Notes: generated by a model from the sequence alone, not told the origin. A DNA stretch of 64,000 nt from Roseovarius azorensis (GCF_900109455.1 NZ_FOAG01000008.1:118398-182397), one strand, 5' to 3'; positions 1 through 9,580 are shown, counted from the first letter of the stretch. A program made the numbers and translations.

Positions 1-269
1 AACCGAGCGGGGCGGCGACCGTTCTGGATGCCAATGGCGCGCTGATTGCCCGCCTTGCGCCCGAACAGGGCGGTTTCATCGCCGGCGTGGCCCGCGTTCT
101 GGACCGCGAGCGCGCCAAGCATGGCGTGCCCCTCACCGGCCCCGTCACCATCATCGCGCGCGAGGATGGCCGCCTGTCGATCCATGACCCCTCGACGGGC
201 TGGGGCGCGGACCTGATGGGCTTTGGCCAGGACAACGCCCGCGCCTTCACCCGGCTTCTGGCCCAGTAG
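1..269 (+). CDS. puhC: Photosynthetic complex assembly protein PuhC, C-terminal part
   Basis: The reading frame is open from the window edge (first full codon at base 3) to a TAG at 267-269, so only the last 88 or so residues are present. The tail (LDANGALIARLAPEQGG near the start, GFGQDNARAFTRLLAQ at the end) resembles the periplasmic domain of PuhC, a membrane-anchored factor needed for assembly of the reaction centre-LH1 complex. The identification leans on position: the genes that follow (acsF, puhE, hemA) are the usual neighbours of puhABC in Roseobacter-group photosynthesis clusters. The N-terminal membrane anchor lies outside the window. Confidence 0.75.
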   Translation, partial: PSGAATVLDANGALIARLAPEQGGFIAGVARVLDRERAKHGVPLTGPVTIIAREDGRLSIHDPSTGWGADLMGFGQDNARAFTRLLAQ

Positions 270-284
270 GAAAGGAACACCATC

Positions 285-581
285 ATGGGACTTCTGACAC
301 GCGAGGTTGAACGCGCCCCCTGCACGGTCGAGATCAGCCACTGTTTCGAGAGCCTGCACGCGCATGTGCGGTTCAACAACGGCACCACCGTCTATCCCGG
401 CGACAGCGTCAAGGTCCACGGGCCAGAGATCATGGCCCCCTACGGCGAGGTGGTGCGCGAGGACCGCGAGGCGACGATCATTCGCGCCAGCGCGCTGGAA
501 CGCCTCTGGACCCGGTGGACCGGGGATTTCGAGGTGATGGAGCTTTGCGAATTCTCATTCTCCGAGGAGGTCACGCTATGA
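285..581 (+). CDS. Conserved small protein of the puh-acsF cluster, function unknown
   Basis: 98 residues, starting at an ATG preceded by AGGAA. It has no signal peptide or membrane segment. The composition is mixed, with a charged centre and an acidic tail (MELCEFSFSEEV). It sits 15 bp after puhC and its TGA overlaps the acsF ATG (ATGA), so it is probably co-translated with acsF. An ORF of this kind between puhC and acsF is a recurring part of Roseobacter photosynthesis clusters, but I know of no assigned function. A role in assembly or in the cyclase step is inference from position only. Confidence 0.7.
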   Translation: MGLLTREVERAPCTVEISHCFESLHAHVRFNNGTTVYPGDSVKVHGPEIMAPYGEVVREDREATIIRASALERLWTRWTGDFEVMELCEFSFSEEVTL

Positions 582-1702
582 ACAAGCCCATAAAACATTC
601 CGCCGACGCCACGACCGTCGAAGAAGGTCTCGCCATTCAGGAGGCGAATGCCAGGTTCGACAGCAAGGCCGCCACCGAACTGGCGATGCAGAACACCCTG
701 CTCACGCCACGCTTTTACACCACCGATTTCGACGAGTTGGACGCGATCGACGTATCATCCGTGCGCGAGGATTGGGACAGGCTCATCGACCAGATGGAGG
801 CCGACCCCAACAAGGGCCATTTCAAGAAGAACGAGGACTGGGATCACGTTGACTGGGAGGGGATGGAGCCGAAGCTGAAAAAAGAGTTCATCGACTTTCT
901 GGTCTCAAGCTGCACCGCCGAATTCTCAGGCTGCGTGCTCTACAAGGAAATGAAGCGGCGCGGCAACAACAAGGACATCACCCAGCTATTCCAGCTGATG
1001 GCGCGCGACGAGGCACGGCATGCCGGGTTCATCAACGATGCGCTGCGCGAGGCGGGGGTGGCCGTCAATCTGGGCTTTCTGACCCAGCAGAAGAAATACA
1101 CCTATTTCCGGCCCAAGTTCATCTATTACGCCACCTATCTCAGCGAAAAGATCGGTTATGCCCGCTACATCACCATCTTTCGCCACCTCGAGAAACACCC
1201 CGAACACCGGTTCCATCCGATCTTCAAGTGGTTCCAGGAATGGTGCAACGACGAGTTCAGCCATGGCGAGGCCTTTGCCCTCTTGATGAAGACCGACCCG
1301 AAACTGACGAGCGGCGGGAATGTCCTGTGGATCAAGTTCTTTCTCACCGCCGTATACGCCACGATGTATGTGCGCGACCATCAGCGCCCGGCCTTTCACA
1401 ACGCGCTTGGCGTCGATCCCGACTGGTATGCGCATGAGGTGTTCACCAAGACCTCTGACATCAGCAGGCAGATCTTTCCGATCACGCTGGATATCGAACA
1501 TCCGCGCTGGTCTGCGGGGTTGAGGCGGTTGCAGAAGGCCAATGCCGACCTGGCGGCGGCGCGGGCGCAGACCGGGATTGCGGCGCGGGTGCGGTCGATG
1601 GCTGCGCAGATGCGCGCGGCGGCGGCCTTTGTCGGGCTCTACACGATCCCGGCAAGAAAACACGCCGTGCCCGCCTCTACCCGGATGGAGCCGGTCTATT
1701 GA
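578..1702 (+). CDS. acsF: Mg-protoporphyrin IX monomethyl ester oxidative cyclase (aerobic)
   Basis: AcsF is the diiron, oxygen-dependent cyclase that forms the isocyclic ring E of bacteriochlorophyll. The 374-residue product has the ferritin-like diiron signatures: EFSGCVLYKE with a downstream DEARHAGF, and EWCNDEFSHGEAFAL. The start is the ATG at 578, overlapping the previous gene's stop and preceded by GGAGG. A longer frame from 515 lies inside the upstream gene and is not needed. Using the oxygen-dependent enzyme fits an aerobic anoxygenic phototroph; no anaerobic BchE is in this window. Next comes puhE, separated by a 50-bp dispersed element. Confidence 0.95.
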   Translation: MNKPIKHSADATTVEEGLAIQEANARFDSKAATELAMQNTLLTPRFYTTDFDELDAIDVSSVREDWDRLIDQMEADPNKGHFKKNEDWDHVDWEGMEPKLKKEFIDFLVSSCTAEFSGCVLYKEMKRRGNNKDITQLFQLMARDEARHAGFINDALREAGVAVNLGFLTQQKKYTYFRPKFIYYATYLSEKIGYARYITIFRHLEKHPEHRFHPIFKWFQEWCNDEFSHGEAFALLMKTDPKLTSGGNVLWIKFFLTAVYATMYVRDHQRPAFHNALGVDPDWYAHEVFTKTSDISRQIFPITLDIEHPRWSAGLRRLQKANADLAAARAQTGIAARVRSMAAQMRAAAAFVGLYTIPARKHAVPASTRMEPVY

Positions 1703-1732
1703 GCCGGATCGGTGCCTGCGGCGTTGATCCGG

Positions 1733-1780
1733 GTGGGGGCCAGCCCCCCACACCCCCCGAGGTATTTTCGGCCAGATGAA
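1733..1780 (+). repeat. Dispersed hairpin element, copy 1 (upstream of puhE)
   Basis: A GC hairpin (GTGGGGGC / GCCCCCCAC, 1733-1751) is followed by CACCCCCCGAGGTATTTTC and GGCCAGATGAAG. Nearly the same string occurs inverted at 11591-11639 before bchZ, and a variant of its distal half lies at 31509-31533. In both hairpin copies the element runs directly into the ribosome-binding site of the next gene. Strings of this kind recur in Rhodobacteraceae intergenic regions; the function is unknown to me. Confidence 0.7.
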
Positions 1781-1789
1781 GGAGAAGCC

Positions 1790-2602
1790 GTGACAAATCC
1801 CTGGATCGCAGCCCTGACGGCGCTTTTCCTCTGGTGGTTCGCCACCGGGGCGATCCTGGTGGCGGTGCGGCTGGCGGAACGGCGCGGCGCGGCGGCGCGG
1901 CGCAACTGTGTCCTGCTGGCGCTGCCGGTGCTGTTTCTTGGCCTCTGGGGCTACGGGGCAACCCTGTCGCAGACCGGCACCGGCGCCGCCTATGGCGCGT
2001 TTCTGGCAGCGATCGCGATCTGGGGCTGGATCGAGCTGAGCTTTCTCGCCGGGGCGGTCACCGGACCCAACCGCCATCCCTGCCCTGCGCATGTCGCCGG
2101 GTGGGAGCGTTTCATCCGCGCCTGGGGCACGATCGCCTATCATGAAATGCTGCTCGCCGGGGTTCTGATCGCGCTCTGGATTCATGGCCATGAGGCGGTG
2201 AATGGTGTCGGATTATGGACTTTCACGGTGCTCTATTTCGCGCGCATCACCGCCAAGCTGAACCTCTATTTCGGCGTGCCAAAGATCAACACCGAATTCC
2301 TGCCGCACGCCCTGCGCCATCTCGCCAGCCACTTTCGCGTAGCGCCGTTCAGCTGGTTCTTTCCGGTTTCCGTCTCGGCGCTCAGTTTTGCCGTGGCATG
2401 CTGGCTGGAGCGGCTCTGGTCCGCCCCCACACCCGAAGCCGCGGCAGGCTTTGCCCTGCTGACGGCGATCACCGCATTGGCGCTGCTGGAACACTGGCTG
2501 ATGGTGCTGCCGCTGCCCGATGCAAAACTCTGGCGCTGGATGCTGCCCGCGCCCAAACACCACAACACCACCACAAGACCGGAGGGACATCATGGATTTT
2601 GA
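1790..2602 (+). CDS. puhE: Photosynthetic complex assembly protein PuhE (DUF3623 family)
   Basis: A polytopic inner-membrane protein of 270 residues with about seven hydrophobic segments. It belongs to the putative photosynthetic complex assembly protein 2 family found between acsF and hemA. PuhE is thought to influence bacteriochlorophyll supply and reaction-centre assembly. I chose GTG at 1790 because GAAGGAGA lies just upstream and the protein then opens with [15 protein letters not shown], a membrane segment. The longer frame from ATG 1712 would translate the dispersed element. The 3' end overlaps the hemA start by 11 bp, indicating translational coupling. Confidence 0.9.
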   Translation: MTNPWIAALTALFLWWFATGAILVAVRLAERRGAAARRNCVLLALPVLFLGLWGYGATLSQTGTGAAYGAFLAAIAIWGWIELSFLAGAVTGPNRHPCPAHVAGWERFIRAWGTIAYHEMLLAGVLIALWIHGHEAVNGVGLWTFTVLYFARITAKLNLYFGVPKINTEFLPHALRHLASHFRVAPFSWFFPVSVSALSFAVACWLERLWSAPTPEAAAGFALLTAITALALLEHWLMVLPLPDAKLWRWMLPAPKHHNTTTRPEGHHGF

Positions 2603-3806
2603 TGCCATGTTCGATGCGCAACTCGACGCGCTGAAAGAGGAAGGCAACTATCGCATCTTCGCCGAGCTGGAGCGCCAGTGCGGTCAGTTCCCGCGTGCGC
2701 GCAGTCACGATGACGACGCCCCCGACCAGGTGACGGTCTGGTGTTCCAACGATTATCTCGGCATGGGTCAGCACCCGGTCGTCCGGCAGGCGATGAAAGA
2801 CGCGGTTGACGCCTGCGGCACCGGCGCGGGCGGCACCCGCAACATTTCCGGCACGGCGCATCACCACCTGGTGCTGGAGCGCGAGCTGGCCGACCTGCAT
2901 GGCAAGCAGGCGGCGCTGCTCTTCACCTCGGGCTATGTATCGAACTGGGCCGCGCTCTCGACGCTGGGCAGCCGCCTGCCCGACGCGGTGATCCTGTCGG
3001 ACGCGCTCAACCATGCCAGCATGATCGAGGGCATTCGCCATTCGCGCGCGCAAAAGGTGATCTGGCGGCACAACGATCCAGAGGATCTGGATCGCAAACT
3101 CTCTGCCCTGCCTGCCAACGCACCAAAGATCGTCGCGTTCGAATCGGTCTATTCGATGGATGGCGATATCAGCCCGATGGCCGAAATCGTCGAGGTGGCC
3201 GAAAAACATGGCGCGATGACCTATCTCGACGAGGTTCATGCCGTGGGACTCTATGGCCCGCGCGGCGGCGGCGTGTCCGAAGATCTGGGCCTGGCGGACC
3301 GGATCACCCTGATCGAGGGCACGCTGGGCAAGGCCTATGGCTGCATGGGGGGCTATGTCACGGGCTCTGCCAGCCTGTGCGATTTCATCCGCTCCTTTGC
3401 CAGCGGTTTCATCTTTACCACCGCGCTGCCGCCCGCCGTGGCCGCAGCCGCCACCGCCAGCATTCGCCACCTCAAGGTGAGCCAGAGCGAACGCCGCCAG
3501 CAGCGTGCGCAGGTGGCGCAATTGCGCGCCAAGCTGGATGCCCGGGGCATTCCGCATATGGACAATCCCAGCCATATCATCCCGGTGATGATAAAGGATC
3601 CAGTCAAATGCCGGATGCTCGCGGATATCCTGATGCACGACTGGGGCATCTATGTGCAGCCGATCAACTATCCCACTGTGCCCAAGGGCACCGAACGGCT
3701 GCGCTTTACCCCCGGCCCGCTACATTCGGACGCAGATATCGACCATCTGGTCGCCGCCCTGACGACCCTCTGGAAACAGTGCGCCCTCGCGCATGCGGTG
3801 GCCTGA
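2592..3806 (+). CDS. hemA: 5-aminolevulinate synthase
   Basis: Condenses glycine with succinyl-CoA using PLP, the first committed step of tetrapyrrole synthesis in alphaproteobacteria. The 404-residue product is full length for the family. It has the glycine-rich [12 protein letters not shown] region, the HASMIEGI stretch, the [10 protein letters not shown] motif (PLP-binding Asp) and the PLP lysine in TLGKAYG. The start is the ATG at 2592 with GGAGG upstream, overlapping puhE. Placement in the photosynthesis cluster means ALA supply can follow bacteriochlorophyll demand. A second ALA synthase elsewhere in the genome is possible but not visible here. Confidence 0.96.
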   Translation: MDFDAMFDAQLDALKEEGNYRIFAELERQCGQFPRARSHDDDAPDQVTVWCSNDYLGMGQHPVVRQAMKDAVDACGTGAGGTRNISGTAHHHLVLERELADLHGKQAALLFTSGYVSNWAALSTLGSRLPDAVILSDALNHASMIEGIRHSRAQKVIWRHNDPEDLDRKLSALPANAPKIVAFESVYSMDGDISPMAEIVEVAEKHGAMTYLDEVHAVGLYGPRGGGVSEDLGLADRITLIEGTLGKAYGCMGGYVTGSASLCDFIRSFASGFIFTTALPPAVAAAATASIRHLKVSQSERRQQRAQVAQLRAKLDARGIPHMDNPSHIIPVMIKDPVKCRMLADILMHDWGIYVQPINYPTVPKGTERLRFTPGPLHSDADIDHLVAALTTLWKQCALAHAVA

Positions 3807-3903
3807 CATCCCCTGACAAGCGCGTGAACGGGCCAACGGGCGCATTGACTCTGACCCTGCGTCACCCACCTAGTAGAGGGACACGCACACGCGAGGGAAT
3901 GTC

Positions 3904-4338
3904 ATGGCGCACAATCCAAACGTGCTTTTCCCGATCCTTCTGTCGCTGTTTGTCCTGCCTGCGCATGCCGGTGACGCCGCGCGCGGCAAGACGCTGTTCA
4001 AGGATTGCCGCGCCTGCCATTCGGTGATCGACGAGACCGAAACGCCGGTCGTGCGCGGCGGGCGCACCGGACCGAACCTCTATGGCGTGATCGGGCGGCA
4101 TGCGGGCAGCGTGCCGGGTTTTTTCTACTCGACCTCGATGGTTGCGGCGGGACGTGAGGGGCTGCGCTGGAACGAGGAGGATTTCGTGATCTACGTCAGG
4201 GACGCAACGGCGTTCCTGCGCGATTACCTTGACGATCCGACGGCGCGCGGCAAGATGGCCTACAAGTTGCCTGACAGCGACAAGGCCCGTGATGTCTGGG
4301 CCTATCTCGAGAGCATCGCCACCCGTCCGGCGCAATAG
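3904..4338 (+). CDS. cycA: Periplasmic c-type cytochrome (cytochrome c2 class)
   Basis: 144 residues: an N-terminal signal peptide (about residues 5-22, ending LPAHA), a single haem-attachment site CRACH at residues 35-39, and GKMAYKL near the C-terminus supplying the probable Met axial ligand. This is a class I, c2-like cytochrome. In Roseobacter-type clusters the cytochrome next to hemA is called cycA and is thought to shuttle electrons between the bc1 complex and the photo-oxidised reaction centre or its PufC subunit. The gene ends 3 bp from the dxs stop, so the two units converge. A weak promoter-like TTGACT occurs near 3845. Confidence 0.85.
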   Translation: MAHNPNVLFPILLSLFVLPAHAGDAARGKTLFKDCRACHSVIDETETPVVRGGRTGPNLYGVIGRHAGSVPGFFYSTSMVAAGREGLRWNEEDFVIYVRDATAFLRDYLDDPTARGKMAYKLPDSDKARDVWAYLESIATRPAQ

Positions 4339-4341
4339 CCG

Positions 4342-6270
4342 TCAGCGCACCTGCCGCAGGGGCACCACCTCTGCGCGGCCTGCCAGTGCGTTACGAATGG
4401 TGGCCGCGATATCCTCGGCCCGCATCCCGGCATCGGCATACATCTCGGAGAGGCTTGCCTGATCTATGAACCTGTCCGGCAGGCAGATATTGCGCACGAT
4501 GAGTCCCTTGTCGAAGGCGCCGCGCCGGGCCAGTTCGTGCATGACGAGGCTGCCAAAGCCCCCCATCGCGCCCTCTTCCACCGTGATCAGCGCGCGGTGA
4601 TGCGCGACCAGTTGCATCAGCAGGTCGGTATCGAGCGGCTTGGCAAAGCGGGCATCGGCCACCGTGACCGCGATTCCCTCGGCCTCCAGCATCCTGGCCG
4701 CAGCCAGGCTCTCGCCCAGATGCGCGCCCAGAGACAGGATCGCCACGTCGCTGCCCTCGGCCATGATCCGGCCCTTGCCGATTTCCAGCCGCTTGCCCCG
4801 TTCGGGCAGCGCCACCCCGCGCCCCGCGCCGCGCGGATAGCGAAAGGCGATCGGACCCGCATCATGCGCGGCGGCGGTGGCCACCATATGCACCAGATCC
4901 GTCTCGTCGGCGGCGGCCATGACGGTGAAACCCGGCAGGCTGCCAAGATAGCCGATGTCAAACGCCCCGGCATGGGTCGCACCATCCGCGCCCACCAGTC
5001 CTGCCCGGTCTATCGCAAAACGCACCGGCAATCCCTGCAACGCCACGTCATGCACCACCTGGTCATAGGCACGTTGCAGGAAGGTCGAGTAGATCGCGCA
5101 AAAGGGGCGCAGACCGCTCGCCGCCATCCCGGCGGCAAAGGTCACGGCGTGCTGCTCTGCGATGCCCACGTCGAACACCCGCGCCGGAAAGCGCGCGGCC
5201 ATCCTGTCCACGCCGGTGCCCGCAGGCATCGCTGCGGTTACCGCCACGATACGCTCGTCGCGCGCCGCCTCGTCCGTCAGAGCCCTGCCAAAGACCGAGG
5301 TGTAGGAGGGTGCGCCCCCCCCGGATTTGGACTGCGCCCCGGTGCCCACGTCGAATTTCGCCACGCCGTGATACTTGTCGGCACTGGTTTCGGCAGGGGC
5401 ATAGCCCTTACCCTTGACCGTGCAGCAATGGATCAGGACCGGCCCGGTCGCCCGCGTGCGCGCCGCGCGCAGGACCGCGAGAAGCTGCCCCATGTCATGC
5501 CCGTCGATGGGGCCGACATACTGAAACCCCAGTTCCTCGAAGAGCGTGCCCCCCCCGGTGAGCCCCGTCACCAGTTGCCGCGCGCGCTTGGCGCTTTCGC
5601 GGATCGGCGCGGGCAGGGCGGACTCGAACCCCTCGGCCAGCGACGCCATCCGCGCCAGCGGCTCGCTGGCATACATCCGGCTGAGATAGGATGACATCGC
5701 GCCCACCGGAGGGGCGATGCTCATCTCGTTGTCATTGAGGATCACGAACAGCCGCCGCCCCTCCGCCCCGGCGTTGTTGAGCGCCTCATAGGCCATGCCG
5801 GCGCTGATCGCCCCGTCGCCAATGACGGCAATCGCATCGCCCGTGGGCCGCCCCATGTCGCGCCCCACGGCAAAGCCAAGCGCCGCGCTGATCGAGGTCG
5901 AGCTATGCGCAGCACCGAAGGGATCGTATTCGGATTCCGCGCGCTTGGTGAACCCGCTCAGCCCGTCCTTTTGCCTTAACGTGCGGATCCGGTCGCGCCG
6001 CCCGGTCAGGATCTTGTGCGGATAGCACTGGTGCCCCACGTCCCAGACGAGCTTGTCCATGGGGGTATTGAAGACCGCGTGAATGGCGACCGTGAGTTCG
6101 ACCACCCCGAGCGAGGATCCGAGATGCCCGCCGGTCTCCGAGACGGCGGAAATCACTTCGGCGCGCAACTCTTTCGCCAGTGCGGCCAGTTGCCCGTCAG
6201 GCATCTGCCGCAGATCCGAAGGACCGGCGACGCGGTCCAGCAAGGGTGTCAGGGGTCTGTCATCGGTCAT
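4342..6270 (-). CDS. dxs: 1-deoxy-D-xylulose-5-phosphate synthase
   Basis: A TPP-dependent enzyme that joins pyruvate and glyceraldehyde-3-phosphate at the entry to the MEP pathway, feeding carotenoids and the bacteriochlorophyll tail. The 642 residues include the TPP motif [18 protein letters not shown], the [12 protein letters not shown] segment near the N-terminus, and the transketolase-type [16 protein letters not shown] chose the ATG at 6270 because GGAGGAGG lies directly upstream; a further in-frame ATG at 6300 has no such site. It follows pufC by 105 bp on the same strand, across a strong hairpin, so some puf read-through is possible. Confidence 0.95.
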   Translation of the reverse strand: MTDDRPLTPLLDRVAGPSDLRQMPDGQLAALAKELRAEVISAVSETGGHLGSSLGVVELTVAIHAVFNTPMDKLVWDVGHQCYPHKILTGRRDRIRTLRQKDGLSGFTKRAESEYDPFGAAHSSTSISAALGFAVGRDMGRPTGDAIAVIGDGAISAGMAYEALNNAGAEGRRLFVILNDNEMSIAPPVGAMSSYLSRMYASEPLARMASLAEGFESALPAPIRESAKRARQLVTGLTGGGTLFEELGFQYVGPIDGHDMGQLLAVLRAARTRATGPVLIHCCTVKGKGYAPAETSADKYHGVAKFDVGTGAQSKSGGGAPSYTSVFGRALTDEAARDERIVAVTAAMPAGTGVDRMAARFPARVFDVGIAEQHAVTFAAGMAASGLRPFCAIYSTFLQRAYDQVVHDVALQGLPVRFAIDRAGLVGADGATHAGAFDIGYLGSLPGFTVMAAADETDLVHMVATAAAHDAGPIAFRYPRGAGRGVALPERGKRLEIGKGRIMAEGSDVAILSLGAHLGESLAAARMLEAEGIAVTVADARFAKPLDTDLLMQLVAHHRALITVEEGAMGGFGSLVMHELARRGAFDKGLIVRNICLPDRFIDQASLSEMYADAGMRAEDIAATIRNALAGRAEVVPLRQVR

Positions 6271-6341
6271 CGCGGCCTCCTCCTCGGGTGGCTCTGGCAT
6301 CGCCCGTGCATCTGCGGGAACGCGCGCGGCGCGATGGTGAA

Positions 6342-6368
6342 CGGGGGGCGGCGCGCTGTCGCCCCCCG
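6342..6368 (-). terminator. Stem-loop after pufC (3' end of the puf operon)
   Basis: A perfect 9-bp GC arm pair, CGGGGGGCG (6342-6350) and CGCCCCCCG (6360-6368), with a 9-nt loop, lies 8 bp past the pufC stop. On the minus strand it is followed by TTCACC rather than a run of T. It could act as a weak terminator or as a 3' mRNA-stabilising structure. Confidence 0.55.
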
Positions 6369-6375
6369 CCTTGGT

Positions 6376-7470
6376 TCAGTTGCTGTAATCCGGCGAACCG
6401 CTGGTGGTTGCCAGTTCCGGCCAGTCGCCGATCACGTTGGTGCCCTGCAACGGCTGCTGATAGCCCTTGTGACAGGTCTTGCAGGCGGCCTTGGGCGCGT
6501 CGGCATGAACCGGCCCCAGACGATCCTCGGGCAAGAGCCCCTCGAGGGGCACCAGATAGGTGTTGTTGATCTCCTGCACCATCTGGATACCAAGCGTTTC
6601 CGTGCCCCATTGCGGCGTTACCTCCGTGCCGTCGTAGAAAGCGCGGGAGTTATGGCAGAACACGCAATTCACCCCGAGCGAATTCGAGATGTAGTTCATC
6701 AGTGAATAGGTCCGTTCGGCCTGCTGGATGCCGGGATAACCGTCCTGCCCCGGAATGCCCGCCACGCGGCTTTCCAGATCATGCACGCCGATCGGCTCAC
6801 CATTCAGCAGATAGGTTTCCAGCGCGTCCGAGGGCAGTGAGGTATACTGCGACTGCACCGTCACCCGGTTCTGATTGGCGGACCAGCCCTCGGCGCTCTC
6901 GTTGACCGGGTTGATCTTGTACCAGATATCCGAGGGCACCGGCTCGCCCCGGTGACAGGTGTAACAGGTGACGCCCACCTCCTTGTTGGCGTTCACATGG
7001 CCATCCCAGTTCTCGTTGATGCTCTGGGTCATGCCGATCATCACATGGCCCACCGCCGTCTGATAGCTGTCGGGATCGTCGAACAGATCGGCAATCCCGG
7101 TCCATTCACGCATCGCGGCCAGCAATCGGTCGTAGTTCTCGACCGTCAGTTCCTCCAGTCCCGGCGGCACGTTGTCACGTGCAGCACCTGCGGTCTGTTC
7201 GCTGCCCTGCGGCACCACCGGCGCCGAGGTAGAGGCGAGAAACGCGGCAATCCCCGGATCGGGCACGGCAAGGTCGGCCTTGAACTCGGGCACCGACATG
7301 CCGGTGCCGCGCGGCCCGGTCTGCAGGCTGTCGGTGGCATGGGGCTGGCCCCATGTCACCACCAGCGCGGCGACGAAAACCGCCCCCCCGATCACCCCGA
7401 TCGCAATGGCGGGACCATAGATGTCCTTGGGGTTTTCCCTGTTCCATTTGTCAAACCATTTGGGAAACAT
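6376..7470 (-). CDS. pufC: Reaction-centre cytochrome c subunit, triheme form
   Basis: 364 residues. The N-terminus (residues about 17-40) is an uncleaved-looking membrane anchor with no lipobox cysteine. Only three haem sites are present: CYTCH (169-173), CVFCH (269-273) and CKTCH (330-334). The region that carries the first haem site in tetraheme PufC (between EW at 122-123 and INENW at 151-155) is shorter and has no cysteine, although the downstream Met-containing helix remains. PufC donates electrons to the special pair. Loss of the first haem matches the triheme subunit described for Rhodovulum sulfidophilum. The gene is last in pufQBALMC, starting 3 bp after pufM. Confidence 0.95.
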   Translation of the reverse strand: MFPKWFDKWNRENPKDIYGPAIAIGVIGGAVFVAALVVTWGQPHATDSLQTGPRGTGMSVPEFKADLAVPDPGIAAFLASTSAPVVPQGSEQTAGAARDNVPPGLEELTVENYDRLLAAMREWTGIADLFDDPDSYQTAVGHVMIGMTQSINENWDGHVNANKEVGVTCYTCHRGEPVPSDIWYKINPVNESAEGWSANQNRVTVQSQYTSLPSDALETYLLNGEPIGVHDLESRVAGIPGQDGYPGIQQAERTYSLMNYISNSLGVNCVFCHNSRAFYDGTEVTPQWGTETLGIQMVQEINNTYLVPLEGLLPEDRLGPVHADAPKAACKTCHKGYQQPLQGTNVIGDWPELATTSGSPDYSN

Positions 7471-7473
7471 CGC

Positions 7474-8460
7474 TCACTCCTCCTGTCCGATGAAGGCTTG
7501 GTAGGAGCCGTAAGCCTCGTAGCCGTAAGAGCCGTCATACATCGGCGCGAAATTGTGCTCCTGCGCCCAGATGAACCAGTTGTCCACGACCGTTCCCGTG
7601 AGCAGGATCCCGATGCCGCCGGTGATCGGCGTCAGCACCGCGAACCACCAGGCCCAGCGGTGGATTCCCTCCATCGTGGCGTTGAACCCCATGGTCCAGC
7701 GCCAGAACAGGGCGGCGCGCTCGGATGCCGTGCCACGATCCACGATCTGCTCCAACTCCCGGTCGCCGCCGAAACGGCTGACCGCCAGAATGGTCGCCCC
7801 GTGCATCGCGAAAAGCAGCACCGAACCATAAAGGAACACGATCGAGAGGCAGTGGAACGGGTTGTAGTAGAGGTTGCCGTAGCGGATCGAAAACGCCGTG
7901 GTCCAGTCGAGATGCGGGAATATGCCATAGGGCACCGCCTCGGACCACGATCCCATCAGGATCGGACGAAAGAGGCCCAGCACCAGGAACAGCCAGATCG
8001 CCGAGGCAAAGGCCCAGGCCACATGCTTGCCCATCTTGTGCTGTTGCGCCAACTGATAGGTTCTTAGCCACCAGCCAAGCACCGCCACCAGCAGAAAGAA
8101 CGAGCTGATGATATACCAGCCGCCATCATTCAGGGGCGGCATCGACAGGCCATGTTCCGGCCCCGGCGGCTCCAGCGCCAGCCAGAACAGCTGTCGCAGG
8201 AATTCCGGCAGCGACCAGCCCACCTGCGCCAGCATGTTCAGACCCACGATAAAGAACCAGATGAGCCCGCTTGCCAGGCTGACAATGCCCAGCATGCCAA
8301 AGTTGATCGGCCCGATCTGGGCATTGCCGAACCAGCCGACGAGCTTGGAAAACCGCGGCGTCCCGACCCGTTCGGCCATCATCAGGCCGCTGTCATCCAT
8401 GCCCCATTCAGGTCTGCCCTGAACCTGCACCTGGGTAAAGATATTCTGATACTCAGCCAT
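7474..8460 (-). CDS. pufM: Photosynthetic reaction centre M subunit
   Basis: 328 residues, five-helix quinone-type reaction-centre protein. Visible landmarks are [20 protein letters not shown] at the N-terminus, [21 protein letters not shown] (helix D region, special-pair histidine) and [20 protein letters not shown] near the C-terminus (QA site). The start at 8460 matches the known N-terminus; the 19 in-frame residues upstream overlap pufL and are ignored. The start is 2 bp after the pufL stop, consistent with coupled translation of L and M. Confidence 0.97.
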   Translation of the reverse strand: MAEYQNIFTQVQVQGRPEWGMDDSGLMMAERVGTPRFSKLVGWFGNAQIGPINFGMLGIVSLASGLIWFFIVGLNMLAQVGWSLPEFLRQLFWLALEPPGPEHGLSMPPLNDGGWYIISSFFLLVAVLGWWLRTYQLAQQHKMGKHVAWAFASAIWLFLVLGLFRPILMGSWSEAVPYGIFPHLDWTTAFSIRYGNLYYNPFHCLSIVFLYGSVLLFAMHGATILAVSRFGGDRELEQIVDRGTASERAALFWRWTMGFNATMEGIHRWAWWFAVLTPITGGIGILLTGTVVDNWFIWAQEHNFAPMYDGSYGYEAYGSYQAFIGQEE

Positions 8461-8462
8461 GA

Positions 8463-9302
8463 TCACATCCCCACTTGGCTTGGCCAGATCGGCAGTTCCA
8501 GCCACCAGTTCCACCATTCAGGCCAACCCTTGGTCCAGACCGGGCCGGAGATGATGATACAGACGGCGGAGAAGAAGACGGCGTTGATCGCCAGCAGAAA
8601 ACCCAGCCGGTGAATCCCCAGCGTCCCGACCGAATAGCCGATGAAATCGCGAAAGAACGTATCCTCGTGATCGGGCGTCTTCATCTCTTCGCCCTTTTCC
8701 GGATTCGCCGCCGACAGGATCAGCCCGCCATGCAGCGCCAGCGCGAAGGTGGTGGTGAAAAACAGCGTCACCGCCAGCATATGCGCCGGATTGTAGTGGA
8801 AATGCAGATAGGCATAGCCGGTGTTCGAGACCCAATCGAGGTGGCTGAAGATGCCATAGGGAAATCCATGCCCCCATGCCCCCATCAGAAGCGGCCGAAA
8901 GATCACCAGCGTGACATAGGCCAGGATCGCAAAGCTGAAGGCAAAGGGCACATGATAGCCCATCCCCAGCTTGCGGCAGATTTCCACCTCGCGCAGCGCC
9001 CAGCTGATGAAGGCGCCGGTGGCGCAGAAGGTGATGATCTGCCACAGCCCCCCCTCCATGAGAGGCGCCATCGCCAGACCATAGCTCAGATCGGGCGGCG
9101 CGATGTTGATGAGCCAGGGATTGAACGTGCCCTGCTGCGACGCGCCCCAGAAAATCAGGATCGTGCCCAGGGCAGCGAAAAATGCGGTCGTGACCCCGAA
9201 GAAGCCGACATAGAAGGGCCCGACCCAAAAATCGAACAGATCGCCGCCTATCAGCGTTCCCCCGCGGACACGGTACTTTCTTTCAAAACTGAGCAAAGCC
9301 AT
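8463..9302 (-). CDS. pufL: Photosynthetic reaction centre L subunit
   Basis: 279 residues, with the typical N-terminus [40 protein letters not shown] (special-pair ligand helix) and [20 protein letters not shown] near the end (quinone-side helix). It binds bacteriochlorophyll, bacteriopheophytin and quinone together with PufM. It is separated from pufA by 116 bp containing a strong hairpin, the usual place where the puf transcript is processed to give more LH1 than reaction-centre message. Confidence 0.97.
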   Translation of the reverse strand: MALLSFERKYRVRGGTLIGGDLFDFWVGPFYVGFFGVTTAFFAALGTILIFWGASQQGTFNPWLINIAPPDLSYGLAMAPLMEGGLWQIITFCATGAFISWALREVEICRKLGMGYHVPFAFSFAILAYVTLVIFRPLLMGAWGHGFPYGIFSHLDWVSNTGYAYLHFHYNPAHMLAVTLFFTTTFALALHGGLILSAANPEKGEEMKTPDHEDTFFRDFIGYSVGTLGIHRLGFLLAINAVFFSAVCIIISGPVWTKGWPEWWNWWLELPIWPSQVGM

Positions 9303-9366
9303 TTCGTGGTCTCCGCGTTGTCCGGCTGTGCGGGTTGCCCCGAGAGCCGCATCGTTTCGTTGGGTA

Positions 9367-9397
9367 GCTGCGGGCGAAGGCGTGCCCCGCCCGCAGC
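9367..9397 (-). other. Intercistronic hairpin between pufA and pufL
   Basis: A perfect 10-bp inverted repeat, GCTGCGGGCG (9367-9376) with CGCCCGCAGC (9388-9397), and an 11-nt loop, lies in the gap between pufA and pufL. In purple bacteria a hairpin here protects the pufBA segment from 3' decay and sets the LH1 to reaction-centre ratio. There is no T run, so it looks like an RNA-stability element rather than a terminator. Confidence 0.7.
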
Positions 9398-9418
9398 GAT
9401 CATGTGACGGTCAGACCA

Positions 9419-9580
9419 TCACCCGCCATACTTTGCAGTCGCGATTTCAAGCCAGTTGAAACCGTCGGTGCTCAGCAGCACGAGGTGAATCATCACCGCC
9501 AGCAGAAACAGGAACACGCCCTGCGCCACGAAAACGCGGCGGGGGTCGAAGATCAGCCAGATCTTGTAAAACTTAGCCAT
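9419..9580 (-). CDS. pufA: Light-harvesting LH1 alpha subunit
   Basis: A 53-residue antenna polypeptide read directly from the minus strand, beginning [17 protein letters not shown] and ending IATAKYGG. It has one membrane helix, with His32 (MIHLVLL) as the bacteriochlorophyll ligand, and the conserved WLIFDPRRV segment before the helix. It follows pufB by 15 bp and precedes the hairpin and pufL. The length and His position are typical for LH1 alpha. Confidence 0.95.
   Translation of the reverse strand: MAKFYKIWLIFDPRRVFVAQGVFLFLLAVMIHLVLLSTDGFNWLEIATAKYGG

Noticed and set aside
986..2191. 401-aa open frame on the minus strand across acsF and puhE
   Set aside because: Antisense shadow of two well-supported genes; the composition is Arg/Gly/His-rich and it has no recognisable domain.
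4537..5694. 385-aa plus-strand open frame across dxs
   Set aside because: Shadow of the high-GC dxs gene; no ribosome-binding site or family.
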